A DNA stretch of 64,000 bases from Actinophytocola xanthii (GTDB lineage Bacteria; Actinomycetota; Actinomycetes; Mycobacteriales; Pseudonocardiaceae): the NCBI RefSeq assembly GCF_001921205.1, contig NZ_MSIE01000052.1:1-64000 (forward strand). The letters are read 5' to 3'. The translations under genes and the position numbers were made by a program. Below are positions 23,430 to 32,271 of the stretch, piece by piece. Below the pieces are notes generated by a model. That model saw only the letters and a list, made by a program, of their open reading frames with translations, searched no databases and was not told the origin of the DNA. Numbering within the stretch: position 1 is the stretch's first letter; each line of letters opens with the position of its first letter.

Positions 23430-26375
23430 ATGACGACTCTCGAGGACCCGGTCACCCAGGTCCGCACCGTGACCGCCGAGATCGACGGGCGTTCGGTGAC
23501 CGTGCCGGAGGGCACCACGATCTACGACGCGGCCAAGGAGGTCGGCGTCGACATCCCGGTGCTGTGCCACAACGAGCGCTACGACCCGGTCGGCGTGTGC
23601 CGGATGTGTGTGGTCGACACCGGCGGCCGGGTGTTCACCGCCGCCTGCGTGCGCCCGTGCGAGGACGGCATGACCGTCCAGACCGACACCCCCGAACTGC
23701 GGCGCAACCGGGCCACGCTGACCGAGCTGCTGGTCTCCGACCAGCCGCCGCGTGCCGAGGACCCCAAGCAGACCACCACCGGCGACAACCTGCTGCTGGA
23801 CCTCGCCGACCGGTTCGACGTCGCCCGGGAGACCACCGAGCTGCCCTGTGACTCCGGTCGCGGCCAGGACTCCTCCAACCCGGTCATCGACGTCAACCAC
23901 GACGCCTGCATCCTGTGCGACCGCTGCGTGCGGGCCTGCGACGACATCCAGGGCAACGACGTCATCGGCCGGACCGGCAAGGGCTACTCGACCAGGATCG
24001 CCTTCGACCTGGACGACCCGATGGGCCAGAGCTCCTGCGTGACCTGCGGCGAGTGCGTCCAGGCCTGTCCGACCGGGGCCATCACCAACAAGGCGATCAA
24101 CAACATCCCGATCCAGCCGCGCGAGCAGCTCGACGCCGTGGACAGCGTCTGCCCGTACTGCGGTGTCGGCTGCGCGCTGACCTACTACGTGGACCGCTCC
24201 CGAGGTGCGATCTCCTTCGCCGAGGGGCGGGACCAGCCGGGGTCCCAGAGCCGGCTGTGTGTGAAGGGCCGCTACGGCTGGGACTACGCCGCCTCCCCGC
24301 AGCGCCTGACCGTCCCGCTGATCCGGGTCGACTCGTCCTATCCCAAGGGGCCGCTCTCGGCCGACGTCCGGGGCGAGAACGACCGGGGCCGGGTCGAGGG
24401 CGGGAACCGCAGCGGCGGCGGCCGGGAGAAGAAGAAGGGCCGCGACGGCCGCCGCAAGCCCGGCGGGCTGGTCGACTACGACGAGGTCATGCCGCACTTC
24501 CGCGAGGCGACCTGGGAGGAGGCCCTCGACCTGGTCGCCAGGCGGCTCAAGGAGATCCACGCCTCCGATGGCCCGGGGGCCATCGCCGGCTTCGGCTCGG
24601 CGAAGTGCTCCAACGAGGAGGCCTACCTCTTCCAGAAGCTGATCCGGGTCGGGTTCGGCACCAACAACGTCGACCACTGCACCCGGCTCTGCCACGCCTC
24701 CTCGGTCGCCGCGCTGTTCGAGGGGGTGGGTTCCGGCGCCGTGTCGACCACCTACAGCGACGTCGCCAACGCCGACGTCGTCATCATCACCGGCTCGAAC
24801 CCCACGGCGAACCACCCGGTCGCGAGCTCGTTCTTCAAGCAGGCCCGCCGGCGCGGCACGAAGATCATCTACGTCGACCCGCGGGCCAGCACGGTCGCCG
24901 AGCACGCCGACTACCACTGCCAGGTCAAACCCGGCACCGATGTGGCGTTCTACAACGCGGTCATGCACGAGGTCATCCGGCTCGGGCTGATCGACCGCGA
25001 CTTCATCGCCGCCCGGGTGTCCAACTACGACGAGCTGGCCCGCACGGTCGCGGACTACCCGCCCGAGCGGGCCGCGCAGATCACCGGGGTCGACGCGGAC
25101 CTCATCCGCGAGGTCGCGAAGGTCTGGGGCGAGGCAGGGGCCGCCGTCATCTACTGGGGGATGGGCATCTCCCAGCACACGACCGGCACCGACAACGCCC
25201 GCTGCCTGATCGCGCTGTGCTCGATCACCGGCAACGTGGGCCGGCCCGGCACGGGCCTGCACCCGCTTCGCGGGCAGAACAACGTGCAGGGCGCCTCCGA
25301 CGCCGGCCTGATCCCGATGTTCTACCCGGACTACCAGGGGGTGGACCGGGACGCGACCCGCCGGCGGTTCGAGCAGGCCTGGGGCACCCAGCTGGACCCG
25401 AACCGCGGTCTCACGGTCACCGAGATCATCGGTTCGGTGCTCAAGCCGGGCGGGGTGCGCGGGATGTACATGCTCGGGGAGAACCCGTTCCTGTCCGACC
25501 CGAACATCAACAAGGTGCGCAAGGCGCTCGGGGCGCTGGACTTCCTCGTGGTGCAGGACATCTTCCTGACCGAGACCGCCGAGTTCGCCGACGTGATCCT
25601 GCCCGCCTCCTCCTACCTGGAGAAGGACGGCAGCTACACCAACACCGACCGCCGGGTCCAGTTGGGACGCAAGGTCATGGACCCGCCGGGCCAGGCCCGC
25701 GTCGACTGGGAGATCGTCCAGGACATCGCCCAGCGGGTCGGCCTGGACTGGAACTACTCCTCGGCGAGCGAGATCTTCGACGAGATGGTGTCGCTGATGC
25801 CGTCGTACGCGAACCTGCGCTACGACAACCTCGGGCTGTCCGGGAAGCTGTACCCGAACGCCGACCCGGAGCACTCCGACGGCACGGTCGTGCTGTTCGA
25901 CGAGCGGTTCAACACCGACGACGGGCTCGCGCACCTGGTGCCGGCGCAGTGGCTGCCGGCCAAGGAGCTGCCCGACGCCGAGTACCCGCTGGTGCTCAAC
26001 ACCGGCCGGTTGCTGGAGCACTGGCACACCGGTTCGATGACCAGGCGGTCCTACGCGCTGGACACGATCTCGCCGGTCGCCGAGGTCTACCTGCACCCCA
26101 AGGACGCGGCCGACCGCGGGCTCGCGCACGGGGAGATGGTCCGGGTGCGCTCGCGACGGGGCGTCATCGAGCTGCGGGTCCGCATCTCGCACCGCGAGCA
26201 GCTGGGCAACTGCTTCATCCCGTTCCACTTCCGGGAGGCGGCGGCCAACCTGCTCACGATCGACGAGATCGACCCCTACGGCAAGATCCCGGAGTTCAAG
26301 TTCTGCGCGGTCCAGGTCGAGGCGCTGGGCGCGGAGCGGGTGGAGTCGACGGCGACGGCAGGGGTTGGCGAATGA
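23430..26375 (+). CDS. NAD-linked formate dehydrogenase, catalytic alpha subunit
   Basis: A 981-residue molybdo/tungsto-enzyme that oxidises formate to CO2. N-terminal NuoG-like part: a [2Fe-2S] ferredoxin (C46, C57, C60, C74) and a two-cluster ferredoxin (C160/163/166/170 and C203/206/209/213). Catalytic part: a [4Fe-4S] site (C241, C244, C248, C277) and the metal ligand Cys421 in RLCHASS, the place where selenoenzymes carry Sec. C-terminal bis-MGD-binding domain: NTGRLLEHWHTGSMTRRS. Residues ~303-349 form a Gly/Lys/Arg-rich insertion not expected for the family. The ATG at 23430 with GGAGCGAGG upstream is preferred to the GTG at 23412. It is coupled to the beta subunit by ATGA. Confidence 0.92.
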   Translation: MTTLEDPVTQVRTVTAEIDGRSVTVPEGTTIYDAAKEVGVDIPVLCHNERYDPVGVCRMCVVDTGGRVFTAACVRPCEDGMTVQTDTPELRRNRATLTELLVSDQPPRAEDPKQTTTGDNLLLDLADRFDVARETTELPCDSGRGQDSSNPVIDVNHDACILCDRCVRACDDIQGNDVIGRTGKGYSTRIAFDLDDPMGQSSCVTCGECVQACPTGAITNKAINNIPIQPREQLDAVDSVCPYCGVGCALTYYVDRSRGAISFAEGRDQPGSQSRLCVKGRYGWDYAASPQRLTVPLIRVDSSYPKGPLSADVRGENDRGRVEGGNRSGGGREKKKGRDGRRKPGGLVDYDEVMPHFREATWEEALDLVARRLKEIHASDGPGAIAGFGSAKCSNEEAYLFQKLIRVGFGTNNVDHCTRLCHASSVAALFEGVGSGAVSTTYSDVANADVVIITGSNPTANHPVASSFFKQARRRGTKIIYVDPRASTVAEHADYHCQVKPGTDVAFYNAVMHEVIRLGLIDRDFIAARVSNYDELARTVADYPPERAAQITGVDADLIREVAKVWGEAGAAVIYWGMGISQHTTGTDNARCLIALCSITGNVGRPGTGLHPLRGQNNVQGASDAGLIPMFYPDYQGVDRDATRRRFEQAWGTQLDPNRGLTVTEIIGSVLKPGGVRGMYMLGENPFLSDPNINKVRKALGALDFLVVQDIFLTETAEFADVILPASSYLEKDGSYTNTDRRVQLGRKVMDPPGQARVDWEIVQDIAQRVGLDWNYSSASEIFDEMVSLMPSYANLRYDNLGLSGKLYPNADPEHSDGTVVLFDERFNTDDGLAHLVPAQWLPAKELPDAEYPLVLNTGRLLEHWHTGSMTRRSYALDTISPVAEVYLHPKDAADRGLAHGEMVRVRSRRGVIELRVRISHREQLGNCFIPFHFREAAANLLTIDEIDPYGKIPEFKFCAVQVEALGAERVESTATAGVGE

Positions 26376-28129
26376 CGCTCAGTTCGGAACGTGCCTCGGG
26401 CGCGCGGGCGCGATGGGTGCCCGGGGTGGAGGCGCGGGCGGGGAAGTTCCCCGGGCCGTCGCTGATCCCGGCGCTGAACGCGATCCAGGCGCGGCTGGGC
26501 TGGCTGCCCCGCGAGGAGCTGGAGGAGCTGGCCCGCGAGGTGCGCCGGCCCCGGTACGAGATCGAGGGCATCGTCTCGTTCTACCCGCACTTCCGCACCA
26601 GCCCGCCGGCGAAGGTCGCGCTGCACGTCTGCCACGACCTGTCCTGCTGGCTGCGGGGCGGCGAGGAGCGGATCGCGGCGGCGCGCGAGCGCTACGGCCA
26701 GGACACCGACGTCGAGTTCGTCGAGGTGTCCTGCCTCGGGCGCTGCGACGTCGCCCCCGCCGCCGACGTGAACGAGCACCCGGTGGCGCTGTCCGACGTG
26801 GACGCGCTGGTGGACGCCGCGCGAACCGGCGGCGTCGGCGAGGCCACCGTCGGGCGGCGGGTCGAGCCCTGGCCCAACGACCCCTACCCGGCAAGCTCCG
26901 GGGTGGGGGAGCGGTACGCCTCGCTGCGGGCGCTGCTCGCCGGGGAGCTGGATCCCGGCTCGGTCGTGGCCACGCTCAGCGACTCGGGTCTGCGCGGGAT
27001 GGGCGGCGCGGGCTTTCCCACCGGCAAGAAGTGGGAGCTGGTCGCGGCGGCCGATCCCGGCGGGGTGAAGTACGTCGTCTGCAACGCCGACGAGTCGGAG
27101 CCGGGCACGTTCAAGGACCGGCAGATCCTCGCCGACCAGCCGCACCTGGTGATCGAGGGGCTGCTGCTCGGGATGGCGGTCGTCGGCGCCGAGCAGGGCT
27201 GGGTGTTCATCCGGCACGAGTACGGGCCGGAGGAGCGCGTGCTGCGGGCCGAGATCGAGGCGCTGCGGGCGGCCGGCGTGGTCGGCCCCAACGCCTGCGG
27301 CAGCGGCCGCCGGCTGGAGCTCGACGTGTTCGTCTCGCCCGGCGGCTACATCCTCGGCGAGGAGACCGCGCTGCTGGAGTGCATGGAGGGTCACCGCGGC
27401 GAGCCGCGCAACAAGCCCCCGTTCCCCGGCAACTACGGCCTGCACGGCCGGCCCACGCTGATCAACTCGGTGGAGACGCTGGCCGACGTGCCGGTGATCC
27501 TCCAGCGCGGTGCCGACTGGTGGCGTGCCCAGGGCCTGGGTGACTCGGTCGGCTGGAAGTTCTTCGCCGTCTCCGGCCACATCACCAACCCCGGCGTGTA
27601 CTGCGTGCCGATGGGCACGACCGTCCGCTCGCTGATCGAGGTCGCCGGCGGGGTGCCCGACGGCGCCGAGATCGGGGCCGTCCAGCCGGGCGGCGCCTCG
27701 TCCAACTTCATCGGCCCCGACCAGCTCGACCTCCCGCTGGACTTCGGCACGCTCGCCGAGGCGGGAACGATGCTCGGCTCGGGGGCGATGGTCGTGCTCG
27801 CCGAGGGCACCGACCTGCTGGCCGCGGCGACCAACGTGCTGCGGTTCTTCCGCAACGAGTCCTGCGGGAAGTGCGTACCGTGCCGGGTAGGGTCCACGAA
27901 GGCCCACGAGCTGCTGCGCGGCGTGCTCGACACCGGCTCAACCGAGCTGGACGAGGCCCAGCGCGGGCAGATCCTGCGACTGGAGGAGGCCATGCGCAAG
28001 ACCTCGATCTGCGGGCTCGGGCAGGTGGCGCTGGGCCCGGTGGTCTCCGTGCTCGGCCTGGACAGGGGTGCCGCCGCGGCCCGTCCCCAACCGCGGCCGG
28101 GGGGCTCGACCGAACAGCCGGGACGGTGA
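26372..28129 (+). CDS. Formate dehydrogenase NuoE-NuoF fusion subunit (NADH-forming)
   Basis: A 585-residue fusion of the gamma (NuoE-like) and beta (NuoF-like) subunits. The N-terminal thioredoxin fold binds [2Fe-2S] through HVCHDLSC and VSCLGRCD. The NuoF part has the NADH/FMN site (RGMGGAGFPTGKKW, VVCNADESEPGTFKD, GGYILGEETALLE) and a [4Fe-4S] site (ESCGKCVPCR plus a Cys in SICGLGQ). It takes electrons from the alpha subunit and reduces NAD+. In most bacteria these are two genes (fdsG and fdsB), and the fusion gives a compact two-gene enzyme. Overlaps couple it to both neighbours (ATGA, GTGA). It might also accept electrons from the AOR encoded upstream, but that is speculation. Confidence 0.9.
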   Translation: MTLSSERASGARARWVPGVEARAGKFPGPSLIPALNAIQARLGWLPREELEELAREVRRPRYEIEGIVSFYPHFRTSPPAKVALHVCHDLSCWLRGGEERIAAARERYGQDTDVEFVEVSCLGRCDVAPAADVNEHPVALSDVDALVDAARTGGVGEATVGRRVEPWPNDPYPASSGVGERYASLRALLAGELDPGSVVATLSDSGLRGMGGAGFPTGKKWELVAAADPGGVKYVVCNADESEPGTFKDRQILADQPHLVIEGLLLGMAVVGAEQGWVFIRHEYGPEERVLRAEIEALRAAGVVGPNACGSGRRLELDVFVSPGGYILGEETALLECMEGHRGEPRNKPPFPGNYGLHGRPTLINSVETLADVPVILQRGADWWRAQGLGDSVGWKFFAVSGHITNPGVYCVPMGTTVRSLIEVAGGVPDGAEIGAVQPGGASSNFIGPDQLDLPLDFGTLAEAGTMLGSGAMVVLAEGTDLLAAATNVLRFFRNESCGKCVPCRVGSTKAHELLRGVLDTGSTELDEAQRGQILRLEEAMRKTSICGLGQVALGPVVSVLGLDRGAAAARPQPRPGGSTEQPGR

Positions 28130-29346
28130 GCGGGCGGGAGTTCTTCACCGCCCGTACCGTCGCCGAGGCACGGGCGGGCTTCCGGCCGCGCCGACGGACG
28201 GCGGTGGAGCACGTCCCGCTCGCCGCGGCGCTGCACCGCGTCCCGGCCGAGCCGGTACCGGCGCCGGCGCCCCTACCGGGCTTCGAACGCTCTACTGTGG
28301 ACGGTTTCGCGGTGCGCGCTGCGGACACCTTCGGCGCCTCCGAGGGACTGCCGTCCTACCTGGACCTGCTGGGCGCCGTCCGCATGGGGGCGGCACCCGA
28401 GGTCGCCGTCCGCCCGGGCGGCTGCGTCGCCGTGCCGACCGGCGCGGTGCTGCCCGAGGGCGCGGACGCCGTGGTGATGGTGGAGTACACCGCCGAGACG
28501 CTGCCCGGCACGGTCGAGGTGACCCGGCCGGTCGCGCCCGGCGGCGGTGTCGTCGGCGCGGACGAGGACGTCGCCGCCGGCGCGGTGCTGGTTCCGGCCG
28601 GTCGCCCGCTGCGCGCGCCCGACCTCGGCCTGCTCGCCGCGGCCGGGGTCACCGCGGTGGCCGTGCACGCCCGGGCCCGGGTCGCGATCATCTCCACCGG
28701 CGACGAGGTCGTCCCGCCGTCCACCGTGGACCTCGCCCCCGGACAGGTCCGGGACGCCACCGCCTCCGCGCTCGCCGGGCTGGTCACCGACGCCGGCGGC
28801 GAACCGGTACCGGCCGGCATCGTCGCCGACGAGCCGGGAGCGCTCAAGGAACGCCTGCTCGAGGTGCTGCCCGAGGCCGACCTCGTCGTGGTCTCCGCCG
28901 GGTCGTCGGTGGGCGCCAGGGACGAGACGGCCGGCGCGGTCGCGGCCGTCGGCGACATCTGGTGCCACGGCCTCGCGATAAAGCCCGGGAAACCCACGCT
29001 GCTGGCCGACTGCGGCGGGGTACCGCTGGTCGGCCTGCCGGGCAACCCGCTGTCGGCACTGGTCGTGTTCGGACAGGTCGGCGTGCCCCTGGTCTGGCTG
29101 CTCGCCGGCTGCGACACCCCACCGCCGCCGTCCAGCACCCGGGCCAGGCTCGGCCGCGACCTCGCCTCGGCGGCAGGGCGGCTCGACATCGTGCAGGTGA
29201 CCGTGCGCGAGGGCGTCGCCGAGCCGCTGTTCGGCCCGTCGGCGCTGCTGTCCGTGCTCACCCGGGCCGACGGCTACCTGACCGTCCCGGAACCGGCGAC
29301 CGGCCTGGACGCCGGTACCGAGGTCGAGGTGGTCCTGTACCGATGA
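28126..29346 (+). CDS. moeA: Molybdopterin molybdenumtransferase (MoeA)
   Basis: A 406-residue MoeA. It inserts molybdate or tungstate into adenylylated molybdopterin. Motifs: STVDGFAVRAADT near the N-terminus, VPTGAVLPEGADAVVMVE, IISTGDEVV, the pterin-site SAGSSVGARDET and the highly conserved LVGLPGNPLSALVVF. All standard residues appear present, so this is probably the active insertase of the pair encoded here. The GTG start overlaps the formate dehydrogenase stop (GTGA), tying metal insertion to synthesis of its client enzyme. Confidence 0.9.
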   Translation: MSGREFFTARTVAEARAGFRPRRRTAVEHVPLAAALHRVPAEPVPAPAPLPGFERSTVDGFAVRAADTFGASEGLPSYLDLLGAVRMGAAPEVAVRPGGCVAVPTGAVLPEGADAVVMVEYTAETLPGTVEVTRPVAPGGGVVGADEDVAAGAVLVPAGRPLRAPDLGLLAAAGVTAVAVHARARVAIISTGDEVVPPSTVDLAPGQVRDATASALAGLVTDAGGEPVPAGIVADEPGALKERLLEVLPEADLVVVSAGSSVGARDETAGAVAAVGDIWCHGLAIKPGKPTLLADCGGVPLVGLPGNPLSALVVFGQVGVPLVWLLAGCDTPPPPSSTRARLGRDLASAAGRLDIVQVTVREGVAEPLFGPSALLSVLTRADGYLTVPEPATGLDAGTEVEVVLYR

Positions 29347-31262
29347 GTGCCGCGAGCCCGTTCGTCTCCGACGTTCCCGTCGCGCAGGCCCACGAGGCCT
29401 GGCGGGCGGCTCGGGTGGCGGCCGGCTGCCCGGCCGCGGTGGACGCGGTGGTGGTGCCGGTCGCGGAGGCCGTGGGCAGGGTGACCGCCGAGCCGGTGTG
29501 GGCACTGCGGTCCTCGCCGGCGTTCGACGCCTCGGCCATGGACGGCATCGCGGTGCGCGCCGAGCGGACGGTCGGCGCGACCGAGACCAGGCCGGTACTG
29601 CTCGCCCCGGACGAGTTCGAGGTGGTCGACACCGGCGACCCGCTGCCCGTCGGGTTCGACGCCGTCGTCATGCGCGAGCACGTGCACCGGACCGCCGACG
29701 GCGGGGCGGAGCTGCGTGCCGCGGTGCCGCCCTACCAGCACGTGCGCTCGATCGGGGAGGACATCAGCGCGACCGAGCTGCTCCTGCCCGAGGGGCACCG
29801 CCTGCGTCCGGTCGACGTCGCCGCCTGCGCCGCGGCCGGTGCGCTCGAGCTGGTCGTCCGCCGGGCGCCGGTGGTGGTCGTCGTGCCCACCGGCGACGAG
29901 ATCCGGCCGTTGGGCGTGGAGCCTCGACCCGGCGAGATCCCCGACACCAACTCGCTCATGCTGGCCGCGCAGGCGCGGGAGGCGGGGTGCTCGGCCAGGG
30001 TGGCCGAGATCGTCCCGGACGACCCGGAACGGATCACCGAGGCCCTTGTCGCGGCCGCCGCGGCGGCCGACCTGGTCCTGCTGATCGCCGGGTCGAGCGC
30101 CGGCCGGGACGACTACACCGCCCGGGTGGTGGCCGGCGCCGGCACCCTCGCCGTACACGGCGTCGCCGTGCGCCCCGGCCACCCCGTGGTCCTGGGCGCC
30201 GTCGCGGGGACCCCCGTCGTCGGCGTGCCCGGCTACCCGGTCTCGGCCGCGCTCACCTTCGACATCTTCGCCGCCCCCCTGCTGGCCGAGCTGGAGGGCG
30301 CCGCGCCGCGGGAGCGTCCCTCGACCACGGCCTGGCTGGCCCGCAAGCTGCCCTCGGCCATCGGGACGGACGACTGGGTGCGGGTGCGCCTGGGACGCGT
30401 GCGCGACCGGGTCGTCGCCACCCCGCTGCCGCGCGGTGCCGGTGTCCTCACCTCGCTGGTGCGGGCGGACGGCCTGCTCGTGGTGCCCTCCGGTGTGGAG
30501 GGACACCACGCCGGAGAGCGGGTGCCGGTGGAGCTGTTGCGCGGGCTGGGCGAGATCGAACGCACGATCGTGGCGACCGGCTCGCACGACCTCGTCCTCG
30601 ACCTGGCGGCCTCGGCGCTGCGCGCGACCGACCCGCTGACCACGCTGGTGTCTTCGAACGTGGGCTCGCTCGGCGGCCTGGCCGCCCTCCGCGACGGGCT
30701 CTGCCACGTCGCCGGCTCGCACCTGCTCGACCCGGCGACCGGTGCGTACACGTTGCCCTATGTGGACAGGCTGTTCGGTCCGGACGGAACCGTCGCCGTG
30801 ATCCGCCTGGTCCACCGCGATCAGGGTCTGATCGTGGCGAAGGGGAACCCGTTGGGGCTCACCGGGATCACCGACCTGGTCGGCTCCGAGGTGCGCTACG
30901 TCAACCGCCAGCGGGGCGCCGGTACCCGCGTACTGCTCGACCACGAGCTGTCCCGGCGCGGCATCGACCCGGCGCGGCTGACGGGCTACACCCGAGAGGA
31001 GCACACCCACCTGGCCGTCGCGGCGGCCGTCGCCGCGGGCCGGGCGGACGCGGGTCTGGGCATCCAGGCCGCGGCCACAGCGTTCGGCCTCGACTTCGTC
31101 CCGGTCGCCCAGGAGCCCTACGACCTGGTTCTGCGGGCCGAGGACGTGGACAGCCCGCAGCTTCATCCACTGTGGACCTTGCTGGACCGGGCGGAGTTCC
31201 GGGAGCGGGTGGAGGAGCTGGGCGGCTACTCGTGCGCGGAGACCGGGAAGCGGCTGCGCTGA
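29343..31262 (+). CDS. MoeA-like protein fused to a periplasmic-binding-protein-type domain
   Basis: A 639-residue protein. Residues ~1-410 are MoeA-like (SAMDGIAVRAERT, VVPTGDEIRP, LIAGSSAGRDDY). The conserved GLPGNP motif is altered to GVPGYP, so metal insertion may be changed or lost. Residues ~415-639 form a cytoplasmic ligand-binding domain of the PBP_like (PF12727-type) family, with DQGLIVAKGNPLGLTGITDL, RQRGAGTRVLLDHEL and ADAGLGIQAAATAFGLDFVPV. The domain resembles molybdate/tungstate-binding proteins. It is paralogous to the C-terminal domain of the GntR regulator encoded next to it. A role in choosing or sensing W versus Mo is plausible. Coupled to moeA by ATGA. Confidence 0.85.
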   Translation: MSAASPFVSDVPVAQAHEAWRAARVAAGCPAAVDAVVVPVAEAVGRVTAEPVWALRSSPAFDASAMDGIAVRAERTVGATETRPVLLAPDEFEVVDTGDPLPVGFDAVVMREHVHRTADGGAELRAAVPPYQHVRSIGEDISATELLLPEGHRLRPVDVAACAAAGALELVVRRAPVVVVVPTGDEIRPLGVEPRPGEIPDTNSLMLAAQAREAGCSARVAEIVPDDPERITEALVAAAAAADLVLLIAGSSAGRDDYTARVVAGAGTLAVHGVAVRPGHPVVLGAVAGTPVVGVPGYPVSAALTFDIFAAPLLAELEGAAPRERPSTTAWLARKLPSAIGTDDWVRVRLGRVRDRVVATPLPRGAGVLTSLVRADGLLVVPSGVEGHHAGERVPVELLRGLGEIERTIVATGSHDLVLDLAASALRATDPLTTLVSSNVGSLGGLAALRDGLCHVAGSHLLDPATGAYTLPYVDRLFGPDGTVAVIRLVHRDQGLIVAKGNPLGLTGITDLVGSEVRYVNRQRGAGTRVLLDHELSRRGIDPARLTGYTREEHTHLAVAAAVAAGRADAGLGIQAAATAFGLDFVPVAQEPYDLVLRAEDVDSPQLHPLWTLLDRAEFRERVEELGGYSCAETGKRLR

Positions 31263-31265
31263 GCG

Positions 31266-32189
31266 CTACCGCCCGTCGGCCAGGCGTTCGAGCGTGCCCG
31301 CCCGGCTGAGGTCGTAGCCGCCGAGCTCCTCGATCGCGGTCCGCACCTCGGGTTCACGCACCGCGGTCAGCAGGGGGCGGGCCGCCCCGAGCGCCGCGCC
31401 GCCCAGCGCGAGGTCGAAGGACTCCCAGACCAGCGGCACGAAGTCGAGCCCGAGCCCGGCGGTGCCGGCCCGCGGCCCGAGCCCCGCGTCGGCGATCCCG
31501 GCTGCGACCGCCAGCGCGACCTCCAGGTGCGACCCCAGCTCCGGCCCGGCGACGTCGGCCGGCCGCACGCCGTGGGAGATGAGCAGCTGCTCGAGCAGGA
31601 CCCGGGTGCCCGCCCCCGGCTCCCGCCGCGCGACCAGCGAGTGGGCGAGGTCGGCCGGACCGGTGATGCCCTTCGGGTTGCCGGCCGGGACGAGCAGGCC
31701 CTGCTCGCGACGCCACAGGTGCAGCAGGTGCGGGTCGCGGCCGCGCAGCAGCGCCCGCGCGAACGGAGCGTTGTAGCCGCCGTCGCGGTGGCGCAGGTGG
31801 ATCGCGGCGCCGTCGGCCGCGCCCCGGCCGAGCGCGCGGAGCGCATGGAAGCTGCCGCGGCTGCCGACCGGTGCGACGGCCGGCCCGACGTGGTCGAGCA
31901 GCAGTTGCAGCGCGGGGTCGTCGCTCCCGGCGAGGCGGAACACCCGATCGGCCTCGAGCAGCCGCGCCGCCGCGATCACCCCGTCCGAGGCGACGCGGGC
32001 CCGTCGCCGGTCGGCCACCGTGATGACGCCCGCCTCGGCGAGGTACCGGTAGGCCCGCACGACGGTGGAGGAGGTCGCTCCCGTCTCCTGGGCGTAGCTC
32101 CGCACCGCCGGAAGCTCGGTGCCGGCGGGCAGCTCGCCCGCCTGGATCCGACGCGCGATCTCGGTGCCGATCTCCAGGTAGCGGCTCAT
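31266..32189 (-). CDS. GntR-type regulator with periplasmic-binding-protein-like sensor domain
   Basis: A 307-residue predicted transcription factor. Residues ~1-70 are a GntR winged helix (IQAGELPAGTELPAVRSYAQ, TSSTVVRAYRYLAEAG). Residues ~100-300 are the same PBP_like domain found in the convergent MoeA fusion (EQGLLVPAGNPKGITGPADL, REPGAGTRVLLEQLL, ADAGLGPRAGTAGLGLDFVPL). It probably senses a metal oxyanion or a pterin compound and regulates the island. Candidate sites are the GCATACAG motifs at 21549 and 23399. Only three bases separate its stop from that of the MoeA fusion. Confidence 0.83.
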   Translation of the reverse strand: MSRYLEIGTEIARRIQAGELPAGTELPAVRSYAQETGATSSTVVRAYRYLAEAGVITVADRRRARVASDGVIAAARLLEADRVFRLAGSDDPALQLLLDHVGPAVAPVGSRGSFHALRALGRGAADGAAIHLRHRDGGYNAPFARALLRGRDPHLLHLWRREQGLLVPAGNPKGITGPADLAHSLVARREPGAGTRVLLEQLLISHGVRPADVAGPELGSHLEVALAVAAGIADAGLGPRAGTAGLGLDFVPLVWESFDLALGGAALGAARPLLTAVREPEVRTAIEELGGYDLSRAGTLERLADGR

Positions 32190-32271
32190 CTGCCTCGCTC
32201 GGTGCGGAAACGCCTGGCCCGGCGCGTCTTTCTCGGACGGTTATCGTACCGAGCGGCCGGCGCCGGACGCC

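Noticed and set aside
23352-26228. A 958-codon open frame antisense to the formate dehydrogenase alpha gene, and similar long antisense frames (for example 78-2450, 9500-11000, 26276-27907)
   Set aside because: Very high GC leaves few stop codons in shadow frames. The translations are low-complexity, Arg/Gly/His-rich and lack motifs, while the sense strand encodes a recognisable enzyme.
23915-26371. Long open frame running through fdhA in another phase and into the NuoEF fusion
   Set aside because: Only the part from the ATG at 26372 has protein-family motifs and a coupled start. The upstream part is a shadow of the alpha subunit.
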